Assembly (NCBI GenBank): GCA_026985625.1
Contig: JALSQC010000369.1
Span: 1-25,832 of the forward strand
DNA length: 25,832 nucleotides
DNA from: Bacteroidales bacterium
GTDB lineage: Bacteria; Bacteroidota; Bacteroidia; Bacteroidales; JAFGXI01
Direction: 5' to 3'
Part shown: piece after piece, positions 13,883 to 21,754 of the stretch
Layout of the letters: each line of letters opens with the position of its first letter
How positions within the stretch are numbered: position 1 is the stretch's first letter
Notes under the pieces: model-generated
What the model saw: only the letters and a program-made list of their open reading frames with translations
Database searches by the model: none
What the model was told of the DNA's origin: nothing
Position numbers and translations under genes: made by a program

Positions 13883-15544
13883 TTATTTTAGTTTTAAACT
13901 TATAGAGTTAAGTTTTCGTATACTTCCGTCTGGTCCTTTAGCTCTAATATTTTCAAATGTTACACGCGAACCTTTTTTAGCTTTTCGTATTAAGTTTATT
14001 TGTTCTCCTGTAAGCCTGTAACTTCCTGAATTTTTTGATTTTTCGAATCCTCCTATAGTTACAGATACTGTAAATCCAACAACTCTAAATTTAAGGTCAA
14101 AATCAAAGTTTTCCATATCGGCTTTAATACCTGCTTGTGATAGTAGAATGTTCTTTTTAATTTTTCCACCTTTATGGTTTGCTATTTTTGCAACAGGGTC
14201 TGGAACTCGTTTTACACGAAATTCTTGCGAGCCCATAGAACGTTTATTTCCATTATCATCGGTTGCACTTACGCTTATTCTACATTTGCCGGCTCTTCTT
14301 ACTCGAGCTATATAAGAGCTGCCTCCTTTGCGACTTAAAGAACCGCTTGATATACCTGCCGAAATTTTGTCGGCAGAAAAACCTGCTACAGAAATATCTA
14401 TAGGATTATCGACACCAATATATAAAACATTCATTTTTGTTGGAGATATTACTGCACTTGGTTTTGCTACAGTATATTCGATAATATGTTTTCCGTTAAC
14501 AATTAAAGGATAGTCTTTATAAGTTCCATCAGGTTTTTTTACTTTAATAATTGCTGCATATTTTTGAGTTCCTGTAGCTGTAGCATCTCTAACTAATCGT
14601 CCAACACCTTTTTCTACGGGTATAGAGTCTATTTTTCCTGTTAAAACATTTTTGACGGTGTCGTATCCTTCGCCAACTAATATTTTTGGATTTTCGGTTG
14701 TGCTAAAAGCAGCAACAAATAAATCGGCTTTGTACTTGTCTCCTTGTATAATATAATTAGAGTTAGGTATAACTTTAGCTGCAAGTGTGTCAAATTTAAA
14801 ATCGTTTGCTGATATTGAGTTTAATAATAAATTAACAACTGTAGCTTCGGCATTACGTATTTGGTTTTGTATTTGAGACATCATTGTAACAACTGCTGCT
14901 AATGGAGTATGTTCAAATTTAGATGTTTCCCAATGATTTTCCTCAGGATGATCAGGATCTTTTTCTTTAGGATCGTCGGTATCTACTCCAAAATCGCCAA
15001 GGCTTTTAATTTCTTTTTCTTTAAACGGAATTTGAATTTTAGGGTCTTCTAAAACTTTACGTAAGTTTTCTTTATATTCCTTTAATTTATTTCGGAGTTT
15101 TCTAGCTTCGCCTCCTGAACCATCTTCTTTTTCGCCTACTAAAATATATGTTGGGATATCAAAATTATCTTTAGCGTCAATATCTTTTAGTTTCATTTTT
15201 TTTGCTTGTTCAACTGGTATTTTCTCAGTTTCTGCAATTACTTTAGCTTTTAAATCAAGCAAATATTTTTCTATACCTTCAGAAAGTTCTTTTACTTTCA
15301 TTGCGGCTTCGTAGTAAGCTTTAACTTTTTCGGGGTTATTAGCTTTTTTATTTGCAAAATCGTTGTATGCATATTCGTTTTTTTCGCCAAAAGCTTCGTT
15401 TGTGGCTTCTAAGCTATGGTTAACAACTACAAAGGCATTTAATATCGAACGGGATACATTTAAAGCTAACATTGCTGTTAGGAATAAATACATCATTCCA
15501 ATCATTTTCTGCCTCGGCGTTTCGGGACAATTTGCTGCTGACAT
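13883..15544 (-). CDS. gldM: T9SS motor/periplasmic shaft protein GldM/PorM
   Basis: A 553-residue protein with one N-terminal membrane helix (about residues 14-37, MIGMMYLFLTAMLALNVSRS) and a long periplasmic part. The family opening CPETPRQKMIGMMYLFLTAML is followed by VSRSILNAFVVVNHSLE. Residues about 50-225 are helical and charged; the rest is beta-rich and made of Ig-like modules, as in PorM structures where dimers span the periplasm and transmit motion from GldL to the outer-membrane ring. The C-terminal domain contains FRVKRVPDPVAKI, which is well conserved. It sits 30 bases after gldL and 13 before gldN in the operon. Sequence and length are normal. Confidence 0.95.
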   Translation of the reverse strand: MSAANCPETPRQKMIGMMYLFLTAMLALNVSRSILNAFVVVNHSLEATNEAFGEKNEYAYNDFANKKANNPEKVKAYYEAAMKVKELSEGIEKYLLDLKAKVIAETEKIPVEQAKKMKLKDIDAKDNFDIPTYILVGEKEDGSGGEARKLRNKLKEYKENLRKVLEDPKIQIPFKEKEIKSLGDFGVDTDDPKEKDPDHPEENHWETSKFEHTPLAAVVTMMSQIQNQIRNAEATVVNLLLNSISANDFKFDTLAAKVIPNSNYIIQGDKYKADLFVAAFSTTENPKILVGEGYDTVKNVLTGKIDSIPVEKGVGRLVRDATATGTQKYAAIIKVKKPDGTYKDYPLIVNGKHIIEYTVAKPSAVISPTKMNVLYIGVDNPIDISVAGFSADKISAGISSGSLSRKGGSSYIARVRRAGKCRISVSATDDNGNKRSMGSQEFRVKRVPDPVAKIANHKGGKIKKNILLSQAGIKADMENFDFDLKFRVVGFTVSVTIGGFEKSKNSGSYRLTGEQINLIRKAKKGSRVTFENIRAKGPDGSIRKLNSISLKLK

Positions 15545-15574
15545 ATCTAATAATTATTTTAAATTAGTAATAAA

Positions 15575-16543
15575 TTAATCAATTTTAACATTCATTGCTG
15601 TAAGCATGTTACCATAAACGGTATTCATTGCAGCCAGATTATTGCTAAGTTTAGCAACTTCTTCGCGATATCGTTTAGTATCGTCAACTGATGCATGTAA
15701 ATTAGACATCATTTCATTTAAACCGTCGTAAAGTTGTTTGCTAGCTTCTAAATGTTCGTTGGTACCTTGTAGTTGTAGTTCGTATACTGCATTTAATGCT
15801 GTTAAATTTTTTGTCATTATTTGTAATTGTTCTCCATAAGATTTATTACCTTCTGTTGAATCTTCAAATTCTTTGTTCATCGATTCTGTTAGTTTGCTAT
15901 ATGCTTTAGCAAGATTGTCTCCTGTTTCAGATACTTTATTTGCTGTATCTATATAAGAATTTGATAAAGTTTCTGATGATTTAGTTATAGTGTTTTTAAG
16001 TTCTTCGGTTGTTTGACTTAAAGCGTTTGCAGAGTTTCCATACATATCAGCAAATTCGTTAACTTTTTCAGATGCTTTTTCAAAATTAGCAACATAATTA
16101 TTAGTGGCTGCAGTTGCATCTGATACGTCTTGTAATTTTTCGGTAGTTTGGTTTAGGCTTTGTAAGCCTTGTCCTAATCTTTCGAAAAGTTCAGGTGTAA
16201 TTTCTGCATTTTCAATCATTTCGTCAAAACGTTCTAATGCTGATTTTTTCTTTGAGATTGATTTTTTTTCTTCTACATCTATTTCATCATCTTCAGAAAC
16301 TCCCGCTAATTCAGGATATACTAAACTCCAATCCGGTTCGTGATGTAATGGTTCAAAAGCCGATAAAAAGAAAATTATAATTTCGGTTCCCATTCCTGCT
16401 ATAAGCATTATTGAAGCACCGGGGTAGTGCTGAATTTTAAATAATGCACCTGCTAATACAACTGAAGCTCCCCAGCCGTATACTTTTGCCATTACTTTTT
16501 TGTAACCTTCTGACTGTACAAATTCACCAATGTTAAATCCCAT
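15575..16543 (-). CDS. gldL: T9SS inner-membrane motor protein GldL/PorL
   Basis: A 322-residue inner-membrane protein. Two membrane helices lie at about residues 20-35 (YGWGASVVLAGALFKI) and 43-62 (MLIAGMGTEIIIFFLSAFEP), with HYPGA between them. Glu54 lies inside the second helix, the kind of buried acidic residue on which proton-driven GldL/GldM rotation depends in the family. The cytoplasmic part (about 63-322) is highly charged, then helical and probably coiled coil, with many Ser/Thr/Asn residues. Two similar segments, NLTALNAVYELQ and NLAAMNTVYGNM, near the end suggest an internal repeat. The acidic cluster EDDEIDVEEKKSISKKKSA at about 100-118 divides the two regions. The gene is 32 bases after gldK in the T9SS operon. 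Confidence 0.95.
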   Translation of the reverse strand: MGFNIGEFVQSEGYKKVMAKVYGWGASVVLAGALFKIQHYPGASIMLIAGMGTEIIIFFLSAFEPLHHEPDWSLVYPELAGVSEDDEIDVEEKKSISKKKSALERFDEMIENAEITPELFERLGQGLQSLNQTTEKLQDVSDATAATNNYVANFEKASEKVNEFADMYGNSANALSQTTEELKNTITKSSETLSNSYIDTANKVSETGDNLAKAYSKLTESMNKEFEDSTEGNKSYGEQLQIMTKNLTALNAVYELQLQGTNEHLEASKQLYDGLNEMMSNLHASVDDTKRYREEVAKLSNNLAAMNTVYGNMLTAMNVKID

Positions 16544-16575
16544 AATTTTTGTTTTTTTTAGTTAATAAATAAATT

Positions 16576-17970
16576 TTAATATACTTGAGAGCCTGTTCCT
16601 GCATCGTTTACATCGTGGCCTAAATAAGTTCTTACACTTCTAAAGCCTATATACGATTTACAGGAATCTTGATACTCGTAAGTTCTTGTTCCGCATTGCA
16701 TATAATATCCTATATCTTTCCACGAGCCTCCTCTAATAACTTTACGTTTTAGTGTAGGAGGGTCGTCGGGTAATGCTTCGTATTGATAATCGGGGTTAAG
16801 ATCGTCGGTATAACTATATGCTGCTTCGTCAAAAGCGTTTGATGTCCATTCCGATACATTTCCGCCCATATCATATAAACCCCATTCGTTAGGATCGTTA
16901 TTTGCAACAATAACAGGATAAAATCCTCCATCTGATACATAATTTCCTCTTAAAGGTTTAAAGTTAGCAATGTAGCAACCTTTGTAATTTGTTGCATAAT
17001 ATCCTCCCCAAGGGTACATAGCTTCTTTTAGTCCGCCTCGTGCAGCATATTCCCATTCTGATTCTGTAGGTAATCTCCAATCTTGAACAAAAGCATCTCC
17101 TGTACTTGATAAGAATGAATTATATAGTTGAGTTCTCCAAATATTAAAAGCTCTAGCTTGTTTCCATGTTACACCAACAACAGGATAGTGGTCGTAAGCA
17201 GGATGCCAAAAATATTTTGTTGTCATTGGTTCGTTGTATGAGTAAGTAAAGTCACCAACCCAACATAGTGTATCAGGATATACATTAATAATGTCTCTCA
17301 TAATGTATGCTGAGCGGTCTTTTATTTCTTCGATTTGTCCTTCTTTTCCTTGAGAGAAACTTGTAACTTCTCCGTCATATTTTCCTGTTTCGTAGTTATA
17401 TGAACGTCTGGTTTCGCCTCCAAAGTCTTGTTTCCTTGCAGCTTGATTATAATCTATCCAAAAATATTCGAAATTTAATTTACGAGAGTCTATTTCTTTT
17501 CGTCTATAAAATCTTTCTTGAACAGGAAGACATAAATCATTTAGTATTTCGCGTTCATCATCGCCGTCCCAATATATTCTTTCGTACCAGTTTAAAAATG
17601 GAGGGTCTAGCTCGTCTCCATATTCGTTTTCTGTAATTAAATATTGGTCTTCTTGTTCGCCTAGCATACGTCTTGCTATAGAATCGCGTACCCAATAAAC
17701 AAATTGGCGATATTCGTTGTTTGTAATTTCTGTTTCGTCCATCCAAAAAGCAAAAACAGAAACTGTTTTTGATTCGGCTGTCATTGCCCAAAATACGTCT
17801 TGGTCGTTTGGTCCCATATTATAGCTACCGCTTTTTATAAATAACATGCCGTATGGTTGAGGTGCAAACCACATTTCTCTGTTAGGAACACCTGTAAGTT
17901 CTCCATTATCGTAGTTTCCACAACTAAATAATAGAACTGTAACAGATATTAAAAGAAATAATTTTTTCAT
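16576..17970 (-). CDS. gldK: T9SS ring lipoprotein GldK/PorK
   Basis: A 464-residue outer-membrane lipoprotein of the type IX secretion system. The lipobox is LFSC with Cys17 as the acylated residue. The body has the formylglycine-generating-enzyme (SUMF1) fold, seen in EITNNEYRQFVYWVRDS, YPVVGVTWKQARAFNIWR, RLPTESEWEYAARGG, WGLYDMGGNVSEWTSNAF, KVIRGGSWKDIGYYMQCGTR and IGFRSVRTYLGHDV. The Cys pair that gives true FGE its catalysis is not at the expected place after GGSW, so this is a structural relative, as known for GldK. It forms a ring with GldN. The gene has a perfect AGGAGG ribosome-binding site seven bases before its ATG, the only one seen in the window, and lies 31 bases after porP. 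Confidence 0.95.
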   Translation of the reverse strand: MKKLFLLISVTVLLFSCGNYDNGELTGVPNREMWFAPQPYGMLFIKSGSYNMGPNDQDVFWAMTAESKTVSVFAFWMDETEITNNEYRQFVYWVRDSIARRMLGEQEDQYLITENEYGDELDPPFLNWYERIYWDGDDEREILNDLCLPVQERFYRRKEIDSRKLNFEYFWIDYNQAARKQDFGGETRRSYNYETGKYDGEVTSFSQGKEGQIEEIKDRSAYIMRDIINVYPDTLCWVGDFTYSYNEPMTTKYFWHPAYDHYPVVGVTWKQARAFNIWRTQLYNSFLSSTGDAFVQDWRLPTESEWEYAARGGLKEAMYPWGGYYATNYKGCYIANFKPLRGNYVSDGGFYPVIVANNDPNEWGLYDMGGNVSEWTSNAFDEAAYSYTDDLNPDYQYEALPDDPPTLKRKVIRGGSWKDIGYYMQCGTRTYEYQDSCKSYIGFRSVRTYLGHDVNDAGTGSQVY

Positions 17971-17977
17971 ACTTTTG

Positions 17978-17983
17978 CCTCCT
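17978..17983 (-). promoter_or_regulatory. Perfect Shine-Dalgarno site (AGGAGG) before gldK
   Basis: The minus strand reads AGGAGG with a 7-base spacer to the gldK ATG. None of the other gene starts I inspected has such a site; they have A-rich leaders, as is normal in Bacteroidota, where the 16S rRNA tail is largely hidden on the ribosome. This one may therefore carry a specific regulatory meaning. Confidence 0.8.
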
Positions 17984-18001
17984 ATTTTTTAATAAATCTT
18001 T

Positions 18002-18970
18002 TTATAAGAATCTAACACTACCATAACTGCTTCTACTATGTCCTTTACTTGCATTAAAGCAATATCCCAGAACAAATTCTAATGAACCGTTGCTGTATTT
18101 ACCCATAGTTGATGTGGTTATATCATATGCTAAACCTATTCTAATATTATTGCTGGTTGTATATCCTGCCATAACTATAATGGCGTCTCCAAATCTATAC
18201 GATAATCCTGCCCATGGTTGCTTATTATATATAACGCGAGCATTTACACTAAATTGTGTTGTGGCTGCATCGGTTTTTATAAATATTGATGGGCGTAGTT
18301 CGAATTGCGGATTTGGCATCTTTACATAATATCCTGCTGATAAATAATAATGTCTTCGTAATGATGGAACTTTAGGATTTGTAAATTTAAATTTTGATTG
18401 TAATAAGTGTGTTGATGAAATTCCTACGTATAAGTCGTTAGTTCGGTAAAAAGCTCCAAATCCCATATCAAAAACTGTTTTTGCTTCGGTTAAAGGTATT
18501 GCGGGGTCTGAATATGGATTTTGTTGAGATGCTGAGCTTGGATTAAGAGAACTTGGTGTAACCCATGTTCCGTCTATTGATTTATTATACATTCCTAAAG
18601 ACAAGCCTAACCCCAATTTACTGCCACTTACTCCTATATCTTCTAAAATATATGCATAAGATAAATTTATGCCAAAGTTTTTTTCGAATCCTAAATTGTC
18701 ATTAAAAACGGTTAATCCAACACCACTGCTAAATTGCGATATGGGGGCATTTATGTTAAAAGCCATAGTTTTGGGATTGCCTTCGCCTTGATTAAATCCC
18801 ATCCATTGCATTCTGTTAATAGCACTTGCACATATTGATCCGTTTGTTCCGGCATAACCGGGATTTAGTGTTGCATGATTAAACATGTTTAAACTGAATT
18901 GAGGGTCTTGTTGAGCAAAAGTATTACTAACAAAAATAACCGCTACGATAAAAAATATTACTTTTTTCAT
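18002..18970 (-). CDS. porP: PorP/SprF-family T9SS outer-membrane protein
   Basis: A 322-residue outer-membrane beta-barrel protein of the PorP/SprF family. The signal peptide covers residues 1-19 (cleavage before QQDPQF). The mature start QDPQFSLNMFNHATLNPGYAG is the family hallmark. Barrel-like strands follow (GVGLTVFNDNLGFEKNFGINLSYAYI, FDMGFGAFYRTNDLYVGISS, IRIGLAYDITTST, LEFVLGYCF). In P. gingivalis PorP works with PorK-N for secretion; some family members instead act as adaptors that hold cargo at the surface. Being first in the porP-gldKLMN operon argues for the core secretion role. The C-terminus extends about 15 residues past the last strand. The operon's promoter must lie in the 259-base AT-rich gap upstream, where I see no exact TAnnTTTG match. 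Confidence 0.94.
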   Translation of the reverse strand: MKKVIFFIVAVIFVSNTFAQQDPQFSLNMFNHATLNPGYAGTNGSICASAINRMQWMGFNQGEGNPKTMAFNINAPISQFSSGVGLTVFNDNLGFEKNFGINLSYAYILEDIGVSGSKLGLGLSLGMYNKSIDGTWVTPSSLNPSSASQQNPYSDPAIPLTEAKTVFDMGFGAFYRTNDLYVGISSTHLLQSKFKFTNPKVPSLRRHYYLSAGYYVKMPNPQFELRPSIFIKTDAATTQFSVNARVIYNKQPWAGLSYRFGDAIIVMAGYTTSNNIRIGLAYDITTSTMGKYSNGSLEFVLGYCFNASKGHSRSSYGSVRFL

Positions 18971-19062
18971 ATTTTATGTTTGATACAATTTTAATTCATT
19001 TTTAATTAAAATGAGCTTACAAAAAGGTAAAATAAATAAAAATATTTTTTGTAAACAAATTT

Positions 19063-19086
19063 TTATTAACAATTTATAGTTAATAA
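19063..19086. repeat. 8-bp inverted repeat upstream of the T9SS operon
   Basis: TTATTAAC (19063-19070) and GTTAATAA (19079-19086) are perfect inverted copies with an 8-base spacer, 93 bases before the porP ATG. A second perfect palindrome, ACATTTATAAATGT, lies at 19130-19143. Either could be a regulator-binding site for porP-gldKLMN, but the gap is extremely AT-rich and chance matches are likely. Confidence 0.3.
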
Positions 19087-19229
19087 TTGCATTTTTTTTT
19101 ATAAATATGTAAAAATTTACATTTGTTAAACATTTATAAATGTATAAATATTAATTAGTTAAAAGATTAATTTGATGTTTTTTAACATATTTTCAATTAT
19201 TAAACGTTTTTTTAACAAAAAATATTGTT

Positions 19230-21542
19230 TTATTTCTTTTTTTTAGTTTTTGGTGGATTTTTTATTATTTCCATACATTCGTTATAAGTTAAATTTTTAG
19301 CGTCAATATTTTTTGGTATTTTAAAATTCTTTTTTTTGTATTTAATATATGGTCCCCATCTACCATTTAATATTTGAGTGTCTTTGTCTTCGTTAAATAT
19401 TTTAATTATTTTTTCTTTATCGGCTTTTCTTTTTGCTTCGATTAGTTCAATAGCACGTTCTTTATTTATCGTGTAGGGGTTGTCGGTATCTTTTTTTATT
19501 GCATAAAATTTATTGTCGTGTCGTATATACGGACCAAATCGGCCTATTGCTACGGTCATTGTTTTGTTTTCGTATTCTCCTATTTCTCGTGGTAATTCAA
19601 ATAATTTTAATGCTTCTTCGAGTGTTATTGTGGATATGTGTTGATTTTTTTGTAATCCGGCAAATCTGGGTTTGTTTTCGTCTGAAGCCTCACCAAGTTG
19701 AGCGACAGGACCAAATTTTCCTATTTTTACATAAACATTTTTATTTGTTTTAGGATCTTTACCAAGTAATCTTTCGCCGTTATTTCGTTCGGAGTTTTCA
19801 AGGGTATTTTCTATATTGCTGTGGAATTCGGAATAAAATTTTTCTATCATTTTATTCCATTTTAATTTTCCCGATGCAATTTTGTCGAATTTGTTTTCGA
19901 TTTCGGCTGTAAAGTTATAGTTAATTATTTTATTAAAATTTTCTGATAAAAATTCGTTTACAACTATTCCGATATCGGTAGGAAATAATTTATTTTTTTC
20001 GAACCCCGTATTTTCTATTATTGTTTCTGATATTATTTTATTTGATTTTTTGTCTAAAGTAATAATATTAACGTTTTGTTTTGAGCCGTCTCGAGTTTCT
20101 TTTACTACGTATCCTCGTTTTTGAATGGTAGATATTGTAGGTGCGTAAGTTGACGGACGTCCTATGCCAAGTTCTTCTAATTTTCGCACTAAACTTGCCT
20201 CTGTATATCTTGGGGGATGTTTGGTAAATTTTTGTTTTGCGGTTATTTTTAGGGTTTTAAGATTTTCGTTTATATTAACTTTTGGCAATATTTTGTTTAA
20301 ATTGTTTGTGTTTGTGTCGTCGTCGTCGGTTGTTTCGATATAAACTTTTAGAAATCCGTCAAACGTTATAACCTCGCCTGATGCTATAAAAATTTTATTG
20401 TTTTTATTATTTGATATTTTAATATTTGTTTTTTCTATTTTTGCATCACTCATTTGAGATGCTATAGTTCGTTTCCAAATTAAATTATATAATTTTTTTT
20501 CGTCGTTTGAACCTGAAATTTCTTCGTTGTTTATGTATGTGGGTCTTATTGCTTCGTGTGCTTCTTGGGCTCCTTTTGATTTTGTTGCAAAATTTCTTGG
20601 TTTGGAATATTTGTCTCCAAATCGTGATATTATTTCTTGCTTTGCAGTATTTATTGCTAAACTTGATAGGTTAACAGAATCTGTACGCATGTAAGTTATT
20701 TTTCCTGCCTCGTAAAGTTTTTGTGCTATAGTCATGGTTTTAGATACGGAGAAACCTATTTTTCGGCTGGCTTCTTGTTGTAATGTTGATGTTGTAAATG
20801 GCGGCGAGGGTGATTTTTTTCCGGGTTTTTTTGTTGTATCTAATATTTTAAAAGAGGCATTTTTAGCATCGTTTAAAAATTCTTGTGCATTTGTTTCGGT
20901 TTCTAAATTGTTTTGTAGCTCGGCATTTATTATTTCGTTTTTATTGGTCTTAAACTCTCCGTAAACTTTATATGATGATTTTGATTTGAAGTTTTCGATT
21001 TCTTTTTCTCGTTCTGCAATTAACTTTACTGCTACAGATTGCACTCTTCCTGCCGATAACCCCGGTTTAATTTTTTTCCATAATACAGGAGACATCTCAA
21101 AACCCATTAGTCTGTCTAAAATTCTTCGGGCTTGTTGTGCATCAACTAGATTTAAATCTATATTTCTGGGATTATTTATAGATTCTAATATTGCATTTTT
21201 GGTAATTTCGTGAAAAACAATTCTCTTTGTGTCTTTTGAATCTAATTTTAATACCTCGAACAAATGCCATGCAATAGCTTCTCCTTCGCGGTCTTCATCG
21301 GCAGCAAGCCATATTGTTTTTGCATTTTTAACATGTTTTTTTAATTCGGCAACAATCTTTTTTTTGTCATTAGGTATAATATACTCCGGAGTAAAATTTT
21401 TTTCGATTTGTATTCCTAGATTTTTTTTTGATAAATCTCTAATATGACCAAAACTTGATAATACGGTAAAATCTTTTCCTAAAAATTTTTCAATGGTTTT
21501 AGCTTTTGCCGGAGATTCAACTATGACTAAATTATCTTTCAT
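19230..21542 (-). CDS. topA: DNA topoisomerase I (type IA)
   Basis: A 770-residue enzyme that relaxes negative supercoils through a transient 5'-phosphotyrosine link. The N-terminal Toprim domain has Glu9 in VIVESPAKAKT and the metal-binding D82/E83/D84/E86/E88 in DEDREGE. The catalytic tyrosine is Tyr284 in GKITYMRTDSVNLS. Other family signatures are LDRLMGFEMSPVLWKK, GLSAGRVQSVAV, QEAHEAIRPTY and EELGIGRPSTYAPTISTIQ. The C-terminal 170 residues carry three topo C-repeat units (GKFGPVAQLGE, IGRFGPYIRHDNKFYAI, NGRWGPYIKYKKKNFKI) instead of the zinc-finger domains of E. coli TopA, and end in a Lys-rich tail. This is typical of Bacteroidota. It is divergent from the penicillin-binding protein gene across 212 AT-rich bases. 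Confidence 0.96.
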   Translation of the reverse strand: MKDNLVIVESPAKAKTIEKFLGKDFTVLSSFGHIRDLSKKNLGIQIEKNFTPEYIIPNDKKKIVAELKKHVKNAKTIWLAADEDREGEAIAWHLFEVLKLDSKDTKRIVFHEITKNAILESINNPRNIDLNLVDAQQARRILDRLMGFEMSPVLWKKIKPGLSAGRVQSVAVKLIAEREKEIENFKSKSSYKVYGEFKTNKNEIINAELQNNLETETNAQEFLNDAKNASFKILDTTKKPGKKSPSPPFTTSTLQQEASRKIGFSVSKTMTIAQKLYEAGKITYMRTDSVNLSSLAINTAKQEIISRFGDKYSKPRNFATKSKGAQEAHEAIRPTYINNEEISGSNDEKKLYNLIWKRTIASQMSDAKIEKTNIKISNNKNNKIFIASGEVITFDGFLKVYIETTDDDDTNTNNLNKILPKVNINENLKTLKITAKQKFTKHPPRYTEASLVRKLEELGIGRPSTYAPTISTIQKRGYVVKETRDGSKQNVNIITLDKKSNKIISETIIENTGFEKNKLFPTDIGIVVNEFLSENFNKIINYNFTAEIENKFDKIASGKLKWNKMIEKFYSEFHSNIENTLENSERNNGERLLGKDPKTNKNVYVKIGKFGPVAQLGEASDENKPRFAGLQKNQHISTITLEEALKLFELPREIGEYENKTMTVAIGRFGPYIRHDNKFYAIKKDTDNPYTINKERAIELIEAKRKADKEKIIKIFNEDKDTQILNGRWGPYIKYKKKNFKIPKNIDAKNLTYNECMEIIKNPPKTKKKK

Positions 21543-21754
21543 AATTATTAATGTATATATATAAATGTGTAAATATTGATAATTTATATAAAAAGATTTA
21601 TTTAAAATTAAATTATCAATAATTTTGACAAAAAAAATAAATTATTTTATAAAACTCTTAAAATAATACTAAAAATATTTTTTTTGCTAATATTTAAATA
21701 CAAAATAAATTTTAAAATAAATTATTTATTATATTTACGCCAAATAGTTATTTT

